A stretch of 64,000 bases of DNA from Ascarosepion bandense (taxonomy: Eukaryota; Mollusca; Cephalopoda; Sepiida; Sepiidae). Under the pieces are notes generated by a model. That model searched no databases. It had not been told where the DNA came from and saw only the letters and a program-made list of their open reading frames with translations. The DNA is taken from the NCBI GenBank assembly GCA_037127315.1, contig JBBBDQ010000330.1, positions 6,485,001 through 6,549,000 of the forward strand, given 5' to 3'. Below, one piece after another: positions 53,970 through 64,000 of the stretch. The translations under genes and the position numbers were made by a program. Position 1 is the stretch's first letter. The number at the start of each line of letters is the position of its first letter.

Positions 53970-56186
53970 GATGATAGGAACATTCTCGGCAACTCCGACC
54001 ACGCTGTAGTCTCCCTCAGTATTTCTTTCCAATCTCACTCCCCCCAGGATCCCCCTACTCATAGAACCTCCTACCTCTACCAAAAAGCTGACTGGGATGC
54101 CTTTCGTGATTTCCTCTGCGACGTCCCTTGGGGAAAAGTGTTTGACCTATCAGTTGATGACTGTGCCTCTGAGGTCTCGTCATGGGTGAAATCTGGCATT
54201 GATGCCTTCATACCCACCAGGAAGTATTGCTTAAAACCTCATTCCTCTCCGTGGTTCTCTCCGGCCTGCTCAGCCGCCATTGCCCACAGGAACCATTACT
54301 TCCATCTATTCCAGAGACAGCCAACTGATCACAATAGGCGCCTGTTCACATCCGCTCGCAGTGAGTGCAAGAGAACCCTAAATGACGCCAAACAGTTGTT
54401 TGCGGAGAGAATGCGACAGCACATAGCTGACCGCAAGTTCGGCTCCAAGGACTATTGGAGGATTTGTAAACGAGTGCTCAACAATAGGAAATCCTCAATA
54501 CCTCCTTTAATCCATGGATTTGACGTTCTCACGTCATCTGCTGAGAAAGCTGAGTGCTTTGCCCGCAGATTCTCATCCAACTCCACACTCGACTCGTCCG
54601 GAGTGCACCCACCCGACTTCCCTATTAGAACTGAGGCCAAACTGCATGACGTGTATATTACCCCGACAATAGTATCCAGAGTAATTTCAAAACTCGACCC
54701 CCATAAGGCGTGTGGAGACGATGGAATCCCGGTGATAGTCCTTAAGAGGTGTGCCCCTGAACTTTCCCCTGTCCTCTCTAAACTGTTTAACTACTGCCTT
54801 TCTGCTTCCTGCTTTCCTGCATGCTGGAAATTCTCCTCAGTCGTTCCTGTCTTTAAGAACTGTGGTGAACCCTCGGACCCATCCAACTATCGCCCTATCA
54901 GTCTTCTACCAATATTCGGGAAAGTGTTCGAGGCTATAATAAATGCTGAAATAGTTCATCATCTCACCGCCCACAAACTGTTCTCCGACAGGCAATATGG
55001 ATTCCGATTTGACAGGTCCACAGCCGACCTGCTAACTACTGTAACGGAGTACATGCTACAGGCCCTTGATGAGTCTGACGAGGCTCGCGCGGTTGCTCTG
55101 GATATCTCCAAGGCTTTCGACAGGGTTTGGCACCCTGGCCTCCTATGCAAACTACGCGGTTATGGTATTACCGGTCGCCTGCTTGACCTAATCCAATCTT
55201 TCTTAAATAACCGCAAAATGAAGGTCGTTCTGAATGGGCGTGCCTCTTCGTCCTACAGCACGAATGCTGGTGTCCCACAAGGCTCTATCCTGGGCCCAAC
55301 GCTCTTCCTTATTTTCATCAACGACCTCCCAGATGAGATCAGGTCCCAAGTAGGCATCTACGCAGATGACACTACAATATACTCCCGCTCCAGTAAGAAA
55401 CCTGTCGTGGCGGACAGACATAATCTCGCTGCTGACCTTGAGCGGGATCTACATTCTGTGGTGAACTGGGGCAAGAAGTGGCTTGTCAACTTTAATTCCT
55501 CTAAGACCAAGCTGTTGTCTGTCAACCATTACAGGCAACCTCTTCTGCCTCCCATAAGCATGGACCAGATGATTCTCCCGGAGAGTAATACACTACGCCT
55601 CCTCGGACTTACCCTGTCCTCAGACCTCAAATGGAAGCACTATATTGAATCCATAGCAAAATCTACTGCTAAGAAGATTGGGTCACTATGTCGATCCAGG
55701 ATGTTTTTTCCACCTGAATCCATCCTGCATATATACAAGTCAACCATCCGTCCGTGCATGGAGTACTGCTGCCATTTATGGTCAGGTGCCCCTGCCGTTC
55801 TCCTCAGTGTTCTTGACAAGCTCCAAAGGAGAGTCTGTAATGTGATAGGTACTGATCTGGCGACTCGTCTGCAGCCACTTTCCCATCGTCGAAATGTGGC
55901 CTCCCTCTGTCTCTTCTATAAATACTTTCATGGCTTCTGCTCGGATGAGCTTAAGTCACTGATGCCTCCTCAACAGGTGTTTACCCGTTCAACCAGACTG
56001 GCAACTGGGTCCCACCCATTCATAGTCAGGTTAGCCAAACGCAGACGACAATTCTACTCCTGCAGCTTCCTCTCTCGCACTTCCCGCCTGTGGAACTCAC
56101 TCCTGTATTCTTGCTTTCCTGACGGCTACGACCTCCAGAAATTTAAAAGCAAAGTTAATACTCACCTACTAACCACTGGCCTCTAG
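53970..56186 (+). CDS. LINE reverse transcriptase ORF, 5'-truncated
   Basis: Open from 53970 to TAG at 56184-56186 (738 codons), with no internal stop. The frame enters in the last part of the APE-type endonuclease (GNSDHAVVSLSI, the SDH motif) and has no true start codon. The reverse transcriptase follows: PSNYRPISLLPIFGKVFE, ALDISKAFDRVWH (first catalytic Asp coded at 55101), GVPQGSILGPTLFLIFIND, and YADDTTIYS (catalytic Asp pair at 55365-55370). Then LVNFNSSKTKLLSV and a long C-terminal region with MEYCCHLWSGAP, SLCLFYKYFHGFCSDEL and LWNSLLYSCFPDGYDLQKF. No RNase H or zinc knuckle is seen. These motifs fit the jockey/CR1 superfamily of non-LTR retrotransposons, which reverse transcribe their RNA at the nicked target. 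The frame is much GC-richer than neighbouring DNA. Open reading suggests recent insertion, but the 5' truncation makes it dead on arrival. Confidence 0.9.
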   Translation, partial: DDRNILGNSDHAVVSLSISFQSHSPQDPPTHRTSYLYQKADWDAFRDFLCDVPWGKVFDLSVDDCASEVSSWVKSGIDAFIPTRKYCLKPHSSPWFSPACSAAIAHRNHYFHLFQRQPTDHNRRLFTSARSECKRTLNDAKQLFAERMRQHIADRKFGSKDYWRICKRVLNNRKSSIPPLIHGFDVLTSSAEKAECFARRFSSNSTLDSSGVHPPDFPIRTEAKLHDVYITPTIVSRVISKLDPHKACGDDGIPVIVLKRCAPELSPVLSKLFNYCLSASCFPACWKFSSVVPVFKNCGEPSDPSNYRPISLLPIFGKVFEAIINAEIVHHLTAHKLFSDRQYGFRFDRSTADLLTTVTEYMLQALDESDEARAVALDISKAFDRVWHPGLLCKLRGYGITGRLLDLIQSFLNNRKMKVVLNGRASSSYSTNAGVPQGSILGPTLFLIFINDLPDEIRSQVGIYADDTTIYSRSSKKPVVADRHNLAADLERDLHSVVNWGKKWLVNFNSSKTKLLSVNHYRQPLLPPISMDQMILPESNTLRLLGLTLSSDLKWKHYIESIAKSTAKKIGSLCRSRMFFPPESILHIYKSTIRPCMEYCCHLWSGAPAVLLSVLDKLQRRVCNVIGTDLATRLQPLSHRRNVASLCLFYKYFHGFCSDELKSLMPPQQVFTRSTRLATGSHPFIVRLAKRRRQFYSCSFLSRTSRLWNSLLYSCFPDGYDLQKFKSKVNTHLLTTGL

Positions 56187-56406
56187 CTCTCTCTCCCCTC
56201 CCCTGTATAACCTTCCCTTTCTCTCCGCCCATGTACCTGTCATTGCACCTGCTTTCTCAGTTTTCTATTGTTCCTTTCTAACTAGCTTGTACTCCTCACT
56301 CTTTTCTAATTAATCTTTCTACATTTATGTAACCCCCTGCACATCAGTGGCGTTTCTGCCTTGCTCGGGGTGAAATGATTAAAAAAAAAAAAAAAAAAAA
56401 AAAAAA
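56187..56406 (+). mobile_element. 3' UTR and poly(A) tail of the LINE
   Basis: C/T-rich 3' UTR, terminal block CCCCTGCACATCAGTGGCG, CTTGCTCGGGGTGAAATGAT, then a run of about 26 A. This terminal block is the one shared with the SINE at 22310. No target duplication could be fixed because the left junction near 53970 is unclear. Confidence 0.85.
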
Positions 56407-57807
56407 TACAGGCAGGTATACAACACTTAAAATAAATACAGAAAATTAATCATTGAGAATTCTTGAATGCTTGTATTAAGTAGTACAAGTCACAAGCAAG
56501 AATTTTTAAGCTTTGAACCCTATTTCTTTCAAAATTTTAATCTATTTTCTGATTTCATTTGTTTCTTGTAAACTAGTTTCATAAGATTATAAGCCCATCA
56601 TCCCTGTACAGTCTAATGTCATTTTTGTTAATTATTCTAGATAGTATATGCAGTAGTTATATTTATTTTAACTGTTTTTACACACCATCATAGGTTCCCA
56701 TGTTCACATCAAATGTTTTCTCTATTATAAATTGACATTAAAATAAGCTAAAACAAGAAAATTTCTTAGATGTCACTTTTAACCTTTACAAAGGTATGCA
56801 TCAAAAATTTAAAAAATCAAGAAACAATTCAATATACATATACACTTCCCTCAAAAACTAATCCCCTGTTATCAAACAAATTCCACAATGCATGAGCTGA
56901 AGATTATCCAGCAACTTATCTAATAAAAACAATTTCAAAAGATAAACATGTGTATAAGATGGCACTAAAAATATTTTCTTTGGTAAAACTTAAATTTACA
57001 CACAAAACAAATTTAATAGAAAGAAATATCATATAGTTCACCTGACTGTATTAAAATGTAAAATAGTCAAAATATTCATCAAGCTCATAAACAAACACTT
57101 TCTAAAACCAAGGAAAATGCATGAAATATTTAAAAGTAATACTTTACAATTTAGCTATAGTTGCACCAAAGCATGCAACAACTAATAGAAAAAAAAACAA
57201 CAGAAAAATGATCAGTACAAAATAAAACACTTAAAACCAGCAATTGTAAATGCAGAATAAATTGCAAAAGCTCCCTAATTGCAACTGCCTACAAATGATT
57301 TTAGTATGTCAGTCTCCTGTAAGATCAAAGGGAAATCCAGAAAAATGTATAAGAATAACAGAAGACCCCTGAAAACAAAGATGCTTATCACACAAAATAC
57401 AATTTAATAATGAAAAGTCTGCAAATAGAATAACCATCTCAAAACATATATAGAACTTCAAAAACACAAACGAAAACACCAACATGAAAAAAAAAAAAAT
57501 CACCAAAAAAGAAAGTACCTGTTTAAAACAGTACTTTAAAACAATGTAATAATTGACTAAAAGAGAAAATAGAACTTTACAGAACAGTATAAACGCCTAA
57601 ACAATAGATCAGAGGCCATTTCCAAATTCCAACCTGAAGACAAATTCCTACTACTGTACCTACAACTGTATCTTAACCCAAAAACTAAATATCTCCTAAC
57701 TTAAATCTAATAGAATTTATTTCAAATGCCAAAATGTAGAACTGAAGAAAATAAAAAGTAAGTGAAATAAAATGAATAAATAAATAAAAGAAGCAAACTA
57801 AATAACA
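56407..57807. other. No gene seen
   Basis: AT-rich sequence. Nothing recognised over 1.4 kb. Confidence 0.45.
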
Positions 57808-58244
57808 TGACATGTAATATAACAATCTGGCCCCACCCAAGGAAGCTGAGCAAGCGGGGGTGTTTTCCGGTCGTTGAAAGGAACAGATGTTTGTTTGACC
57901 TTATTTCCGGCAGTAGCGGAAATGGCTACAAGAGGCAGACAGAACAGGTGTCTCTGAGAATTATGTGGGCGTCGCGTGATCAAGGCAAAGCCGGAAGAAA
58001 CAAGTCCCGGTTTTGGAAGATATATAAAGACTGCGAAAACACGGATTCGCGAGTCAGAGAGACGAGTCTAGACAGAGGCAGACAGAGGAGCAACAGATAC
58101 GATGACACTTCCCCGTCACCCCGTCAACCCTTGGAAGCGCGCTCTCACTCTCTGTCCTTGTGCCACACGGGTTATCGTCGTCTAATAAAAATATACTTTA
58201 TATTTTTATATATATGCGTGTTTGTTGTCAGTCGATATATAACA
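57808..58244 (+). mobile_element. Probable solo LTR
   Basis: A 437-bp block markedly richer in GC than its flanks. It starts TG, ends CA, and is flanked by AACA on both sides (57804-57807, 58245-58248). It has a TATA-like box (GATATATAAAGACTGC at 58019), a CAGAGAGACGAG-type segment after it and AATAAA at 58183. No second LTR or gag-pol lies nearby. Start could instead be TGTAATATAACA at 57813. The open frame 57807-58256 through it is not credible as a gene. Confidence 0.65.
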
Positions 58245-58248
58245 AACA

Positions 58249-58890
58249 ATAAGTAACTGAAAACAAGAATTAGGAAGGACTGTTTTTATCCTCCACTTAC
58301 TTCCCTTAATTGCTCTGGAATCTATGAAACAAATTCTGATATTTGGCCTGAAGATGGTTTAATTCTTCAAACTTATGAGTTAAGTGCAGTCTTGATTACT
58401 ATATTCACAATCTGTATTTACAAATCCTCTATCAGACTATTCCCTTATGAATATACCAAACTTTAAACTACCGTTTATTTATAAGTTGAATATATGAATT
58501 GAAATCTGACAATATAATAGGAAAGTAAAGAACAGGTAGGAAAAGTGTTTTTCTTCTAACATGTTTCACTTAAAATTTCTTCAGATATTCATTTACAAGA
58601 TACAAACTTAATAAATGTTGCATTTTTTAAAAAAAAACAGCAAAGAGAGAGCCATGAAGAAGATAGTAGCAAGTGTCTATTTTTCCTTTTTAAGGAAAGG
58701 ACATTCTCCTCCCTCAGATTATTTCTTGAAAGCTTTTATACCTGTTCATATCCAAAATGTAAACAAAGCAATTTCTGAAGAATTAAAAGATTCATTTTAA
58801 TCAAACATACTTATTACTTCAAATGTATGTCATATCTTAAATGGACACTATAATAACATTTGAAGTTTATTAAAATTAGAGTGATCAGAT
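58249..58890. other. No gene seen
   Basis: AT-rich, nothing recognised. Confidence 0.4.
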
Positions 58891-58894
58891 GATT

Positions 58895-58933
58895 ATGTTA
58901 CCACAGTTTCAACCTTGAGGTATCATCAGGCAT
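58895..58933 (-). ncRNA. Hammerhead ribozyme-like motif
   Basis: Read on the minus strand: core CUGAUGA, consensus; stem II ACCU/AGGU with a U-U at its base and a two-base loop; GAAA; stem III AC/GU with loop UGUG; UA; stem I AUG/CAU plus one mismatch (C-A). Single copy, not in a palindrome. Confidence 0.6.
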
Positions 58934-59600
58934 TATTGACTAATTGATTTTCTAATGTTTTATTTTTAACACACAACAGGAAGTTGAAAGCAGGAAATTT
59001 AAAATAAGGAGAGAAGTGAGTCAAAACTGGCAAAATAGTGTTGTACATAATCTTATCCATGTTTGTATGAACCCAAAATGTACTATCTAATAGATATGAG
59101 TCTGCTTATCCACAAGCTGCTTGTCACAAACAAATTAACTATTTCACTAAGATAAGGAAGATGCTTATAACATTGAGCAAGGAGGGCTATAGATTGAACC
59201 TTTGGTAACAAGTAGGCAAAGTTCATTAGACAATTTATGTTCAAATTCTTCAGAATCCAGAAAAATGGTCAGAACCATAAAAAAAATTAAGTAGAAAATT
59301 TTAAATGAAAGCATTTGTTGGTTTTCAATCAAGTCTGAACCTTATATATGATAGAAACTATAGTATAGCATATTTGTGGAAGACAAGTTATAATGACAAA
59401 CAGTGAGTCAACTGGCCTTGTTTAACTCCAGATAATCTTGCCAGGTTATCCACTCTATCTAAAAGACTGTAACTAAGGTACACTTGGCATAATTGGCATA
59501 TAAACAACAGGTTTGTTCTGTAGGTGCTAAAGAAACACCTGAAAAGATGTCTGCAACAGAAATTAGCACGCCATCCTTGGAGACTAAAAGTCCTTTGATG
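58934..59600. other. No gene seen
   Basis: AT-rich. Nothing recognised. Confidence 0.4.
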
Positions 59601-59760
59601 AATGAAAATATATATATATATATATATATTACGCTCATACACCCTGATTGAGCACTCTGGAAGAATGGCAGACTTTGAAAACACAGTAGCTACTCAAGCA
59701 TTTATGTATCATTCATTCAGTAATGAATTAGAACACTCAGCTACTGGCGTATGTTTATTT

Positions 59761-59765
<5 letters not shown>

Positions 59766-59807
<42 letters not shown>
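59766..59807. repeat. (TA)n microsatellite
   Basis: TA tract of about 42 bases; a shorter one is at 59609-59629. Confidence 0.95.
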
Positions 59808-59811
<4 letters not shown>

Positions 59812-59995
59812 TCAAGCCATGTGTTGTGTTTTTGCTTGAGTGTTTATATATGCTGGTTAATGATGCATTACAGGTTGTAAGGTCTATTGTATTATTCTCA
59901 TTGTCATAGGACATACAGTAAGTTACGTTTTAAATTATTCTAGAGGCTATTTAGTAAAAATAATTTTGTTATTACAATGGTTTATAAAAGTATTA

Positions 59996-60049
59996 TATCA
60001 CTACACAAAAATTTTCATGTTTCAGAACAATACTGTTCTTCAGGTGATA
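59996..60049 (-). ncRNA. Hammerhead-like motif, relative of 50722
   Basis: Minus strand: stem I UAUCAC/GUGAUA, six pairs; CUGAAGA; a hairpin AGAACA/UGUUCU that overlaps the last two core bases, as if a few bases were lost; GAAA; stem III ACAU/GUGU with the same ten-base loop as at 50722; A. The overlap suggests damage at the core-stem II junction. Confidence 0.55.
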
Positions 60050-60164
60050 TTTTAAAATAAAAAATATTAAACTACTCTGTATTGAGCACATTTTATAAAA
60101 GTGAATGCTTGAACAATGGGTTTTAATCTATCTCTATTTCTTTCACTTCCTTATAATATATATA

Positions 60165-60355
60165 TATGAAATGAATTGTTTCAACAATATTTTTTATCAA
60201 TACTCGTATTTAAGTAGATATTCTGTTTTTATCGTAAATAATCAGGCCGTAGAAATAAATATATAATACTGTTTCATTAAAAAAAACAGAATATCTACTT
60301 AAATACAAGTATCGATAAAAAATAATGTTCAAACAATTCATTTCAAATTGCTGGT
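60165..60355. repeat. Inverted repeat, about 66-bp arms
   Basis: Left arm 60165-60230 (ATGAAATGAATTGTTTCAAC) pairs with 60288-60355 (AACAATTCATTTCAAAT). The right arm and its flank match 18481-18560 inside the inverted repeat at 18200, so these are one family. Confidence 0.8.
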
Positions 60356-60840
60356 TGCTTATAACCAAGTTTCGTTAAAATTTGTTGATTTCTGTAATAT
60401 ATATATATATATATATATGTATATATGTGTGTATGAGAGAGAGAATATGACTTAGCTCTTCTTGGATAGTATTCAAAACTCTGTTTAGTTGAAGTATGAA
60501 ACAAAGCTTGTTGAGTTGAAAGAGTCTGAGCTGATAGAATATTAGATTTGAGAGATTAGAGATTAAAAACAATTGTTGTGATATTGATTAAGCTTAATAT
60601 AGCCTCAGGTCAAATGGAAACTAAGAAGATAGTGTTATGGCAATCTTCCAAAAGGAAAGGACTTAACTGACTACCTACCTTGAAATCAGCAAAAGCAAAA
60701 TACCAGCACAATCAATAACCACTGGGATTTGTAAGAAATATATTAACATTTCAGCCACAAGTCCACAAGTAAACTCATCTGTCTTACTGAAAATAATCAT
60801 CTAGAACAATTTACTTTATGGCTATTGTAGCATGAAATAC

Positions 60841-60842
<2 letters not shown>

Positions 60843-60917
<75 letters not shown>
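60843..60917. repeat. (TG)n-(TA)n microsatellite
   Basis: TG tract 60843-60872 followed by a TA tract to 60917. Confidence 0.95.
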
Positions 60918-60919
<2 letters not shown>

Positions 60920-61306
60920 TGCGATAGGTAAATTGTCGCTACTTCATATTTTGAATTTTGTTTGTGTGTGTGTTGTTTTTGATTTTGTCAACTGCACAGT
61001 ATAGTAGGATCAGTTGGGCAACTTTTGTGAGAAAAAGAGCACCATGATGCAATTCCCTCTGCCAGAAATTAAGGCAGATACGTTATCTCGTGGTGAATCG
61101 GAAGTATAGGCCTATTTCAGGTGAACCATAATCAGCTTCTGTCTTTATTTAACAAAGGATTTTACACACACAAAAAAAAAATGATTTTTCTTATAATTGT
61201 TCTATATGTATTTATATGCATATATGTTTATTGCTCTCTTAGAGAGTTATCCTACCACTGTATGTACAGGATACTCCTTTGGATTCTTCTATACCCACAC
61301 TGCATG

Positions 61307-61339
<33 letters not shown>

Positions 61340-61385
61340 TACTTTCATACAAATTGATAAAATTGGAAGTTTTGATATTGGGTTG

Positions 61386-61745
61386 GAAGCAAAGCTTTTG
61401 CACAACATTTCATTATCTGTCTATATTTCTGTGATCAAGTATTGTAACTATTTACCTCGTTCAGACTGTTTTTATCTTTATAACCATGTTCATGATGTTT
61501 CGTCTATTATACGCTCCAGCCTTACTCAGGTGATATACATTGGAATTACAAAGCCAACTCTGGGATAGATTGTTCTAATTTTATATGCCATTTCTTATTT
61601 TGATATCTCAATTTCAGTCAATTCCCTTCAGTAACTTACCTCTCCAAGTTTTTGTTTTCCCTGCTGAGGCCAAGTATTGAACTCATAACTCTTTGATTTA
61701 CTCAACCAAAACTTTTATCAACTAGACCATGTGTTCAGTTATATC
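61386..61745 (-). mobile_element. tRNA-derived SINE, near full length
   Basis: Minus strand from 61745: ACATGGTCTAGTTGATAAAA (A box like), TATGAGTTCAATACTTGGCC (B box like), AACAAAAACTTGGAGAGG, CACCTGAGTAAGGCTGGAGC, GACGAAACATCATGAACATG, AAACAGTCTGAACGAGGTA. Best copy for the structure of this family. Confidence 0.7.
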
Positions 61746-62257
61746 AACTTTCAGGCAATAATCATTTAATGCTTGAAAGTAGTATGTGTGTGAATTTATT
61801 TGATTCTCCTATCAAACTGCCCCTTGAAGAGAGATTAACTCCACTTCCAGATAAAATTTTAGAAAAAAACTGAACAATATTACCTTGTCACTACACTTTA
61901 TATATATATATATATAAAAAGAGAGAGAGAGGGTCACAAAAAATTAACCAACAAAAAAATTAACATTTTCAGTTTGAACATTTCTAATATTTGTCTTTGT
62001 TATTTTAACATACTGAATTTTGATTATGTGAACATTATTCAAAAAACACTTATTTGAATTGTAAATTGTTTGAATGAAAATTAATCACAATGACAATTAC
62101 ATTAAATGATAATTATTCCAAATGCAAAATTCTTTATTGTAATAAAAATGTAAAAATTAAAAATGTAAATATATAAATGATAATTATTTAAAATACAATT
62201 ATCATTGATAAAACTATTTAGTAAGAAAAAATCCATATAGTTTTATATTATATGATA
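61746..62257. other. No gene seen
   Basis: AT-rich; short (TA)n at 61899-61916. Confidence 0.4.
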
Positions 62258-62615
62258 CTAGCAGTATAGCCCGGTGTTGGTCAGGTGTAATGAAAGCTTT
62301 AAAACTAATCCATGGTCCTGGAGCTCAGACTTTTCGGACGTTGGCACGAAAGACTAAAAAGCAATAGTTGTTTCCAGTTAAAGCAAAACCACAGACTGAA
62401 AGAAGAATGAATGGATGTAAGTCAAATTTTGATTTCCTGGTATCGATATCAAATAAGTTTTTTTGTTGTAAACTGAATTCTGAAGGCTAAATAAGTCCTT
62501 TGAGTAAATGGTATCATGGCTGAGACTAAGAACTACAATTATACCTACTTAGAGCCAAACCCGAAGCAAAAAAATACAGACATACAGGTAGATAAACAGA
62601 CACACAAACATCTTA

Positions 62616-62650
<35 letters not shown>

Positions 62651-62962
62651 ATCGATTTTCTGCACTATTGTAAGAACTGCAACCTTGAAACTTCTGAATA
62701 TCATTTCTTCTGTCTTTGTCTATGAGTGTATCAAAATTGATTAGAATTGGACCACTCCATCTATAGCCCGATTTTTTTTATTATCGATTTTCGATATTTA
62801 TTGGGGGTATCTCGACACAAAACCTAGCTAAGAACACTTGCAAACGCTTATAGTACGACTGTGTAAATTTTCAAGAAAATCGGTTCAGCTGTTTTAGAGT
62901 CCATAGGTAACGGACACATACATACACACAAAGACAAAGTTCCATTTATAAATAAGTTTAGA
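62258..62962 (-). mobile_element. Non-autonomous Helitron, copy 7
   Basis: CTAG end at 62258-62261 after A, TCTAAACTT start complement ending 62962 before T. Internal (TA)n at 62624-62651. Confidence 0.8.
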
Positions 62963-62994
62963 TAGATTGCATGCAAATAACCAACTAGTGAAGA

Positions 62995-63264
62995 TTACTT
63001 GTTAAAGGGTGCCACTAATTTTCCATTTATTTTATGGCATTTCTTGGCACTCTTTATATTTTGGCAAACTGCTCTTACTTTTGCAATATGAATTTCTTGT
63101 AAGTCCTGTTCTCTTTTAAGAGCATCTAAGAATTTCCATATTGTGCGATGACGCTGCAAAAAAGCTCTATACCAGCCTTCAAGAACGTTATTAGTTCTAG
63201 ATAAATCAACATTGACTCTCTCAAAAGCAAGACCACATATATATTTCATACATAGGTATTTCAA
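62995..63264 (-). pseudogene. MULE-type transposase C-terminal fragment
   Basis: The frame reads RTNNVLEGWYRAFLQRHRTI then WKFLDALKREQDLQEIHIAK and ends LVAPFNK and a stop. The RTNN-EGWH..N and W.FI..LK.EQ pattern is the C-terminal part of Mutator-like transposases found with FLYWCH domains in animals. No upstream catalytic part is visible, and no start codon is evident. It could also be a small exon of a domesticated gene. Confidence 0.6.
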
Positions 63265-63559
63265 ATAACTATCATTTCGTATAATTTTCCTTTCAATTAA
63301 TTTTCATTCAATTACAATTCGAATAAATGTTTTTGAATAATTATTTTCAAATAATTTTCTTGATATGCTAAATTTCTATCCTTTGCTTTTGTTTCAAATA
63401 ACTGTAACAAAAATGTCAACAATTAAATAAACTGTACCAATCATGTCGGATGATTTCAGTAACAGACTGCCAATTTTCTTATTTTCATTATTTTTATACT
63501 AAGTTAAAAATATCTTATGCACTATTTATTGGTTGATTTTGTGTTTGTATGTGTGTGCA

Positions 63560-64000
63560 TATTTTTTTCAATAGCAAGGTAGTAAAGCTACTAAGATACA
63601 AGGTGTGAAAATAATAAAAAAACAGAAACATTATTAAGGAGCAAGAACAAAAGATCAGGAGGACAGTAGATATTGATAGACACTGCATTTAAATTCTTAA
63701 AGATTAAATTGGCTAGAAAGCATGGAGCCAAAAGGGAGTTCTCCAAGCAAGAAGTGTGAGAAAAGTAAGTATTAGCACAGAAATTATGGTTACATCTAGC
63801 CAGCTCAACTGTAAATTGATAAGATCCCAATGCCAGCCTAGTATTGCATTTAAATTCAAAAAGTCTATGTACCATAGCAAAGCACTCATCTGAACAATTA
63901 CCATGGAAGTGTTTATAGAAAAGTCACGGGGAGAGTAGTTTATAGCAGTGAAAAGTGACTGAAGCTGAGCCACCAAATGAAGACCAATAACATTTCTGAT
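63560..64000 (-). mobile_element. LINE 3' end, runs off the window
   Basis: Minus strand: AGCAAGGTAGTAAAGCTACT terminus. The frame 63591-63875 reads EFKCNTRLALGSYQFTVELA. Resembles 12836-13300 more than the ORF at 53970. Confidence 0.7.

Noticed and set aside
54138..54140. GTG as the start codon of the reverse transcriptase frame
   Set aside because: The frame is already open and coding upstream (endonuclease SDH motif at about 53991); the element is truncated and has no true start here.
57807..58256. 149-codon open frame
   Set aside because: It spans the whole of a likely LTR, including its TATA-like box and AATAAA; no protein motif seen.

Overview
The window reads as animal nuclear DNA: AT-rich, with introns, many (TA)n tracts, poly(A)-tailed retroposons, and no operons or bacterial signals. 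The repeat families (a jockey/CR1-like LINE, tRNA-derived SINEs ending with a hairpin near 'GAGACATGA', 5S rRNA-derived SINEs, very many TA tracts) recall molluscs, most likely a cephalopod such as Octopus. That assignment rests on pattern recognition without any database search.

Only one piece looks like a host gene: a minus-strand terminal exon at 2016-2839 with a clean splice acceptor. It encodes a run of 12-residue repeats, TQT-type motifs and a C-terminal coiled coil. Almost everything else is mobile DNA. The best preserved element is a 5'-truncated jockey/CR1-like LINE (53970-56406) with an open reverse-transcriptase frame and a poly(A) tail. About a dozen broken 3' ends of related LINEs are scattered through the window, mostly on the minus strand. 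A second LINE family (RTE/Jockey-like C-terminus) has roughly ten fragments.

Other residents are seven non-autonomous Helitrons with TC...CTAG ends between A and T; hAT, pogo-like, Tc1 and mariner remnants; a MULE transposase fragment; one probable solo LTR; and several SINE families. One SINE family joins a 5S rRNA-derived head to a tRNA-like module; another borrows the 3' tail of the LINE. Nested insertions with visible target duplications give a relative order of events.

The most unusual signal is a set of short motifs folding as minimal hammerhead ribozymes (CUGANGA - stem II - GAAA - stem III - UH - stem I). They occur at about 721, 13362, 17902, 18722/18767, 48482/48533, 50722/50811, 58895 and 59996. 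Three pairs sit in near-perfect foldback palindromes, often beside (TA)n tracts. Hammerheads of this kind are known from Penelope-like elements, but no Penelope reverse transcriptase is visible here. A separate palindrome of about 720 bp lies at 20016-20738.

Layout: 1-3.5 kb exon and flanks; 3.5-17.7 kb SINE, LINE and Helitron debris; 17.8-20.8 kb inverted-repeat cluster; 21-28 kb LINE/SINE nests and a 24-bp minisatellite; 28-36 kb DNA transposons; 36-48 kb mixed retroposons; 48-51 kb foldbacks, pogo MITE and Tc1; 52-56.4 kb LINEs; 57.8-58.2 kb LTR; 58.9-64 kb hammerhead copies, SINE, Helitron, MULE and LINE fragments.
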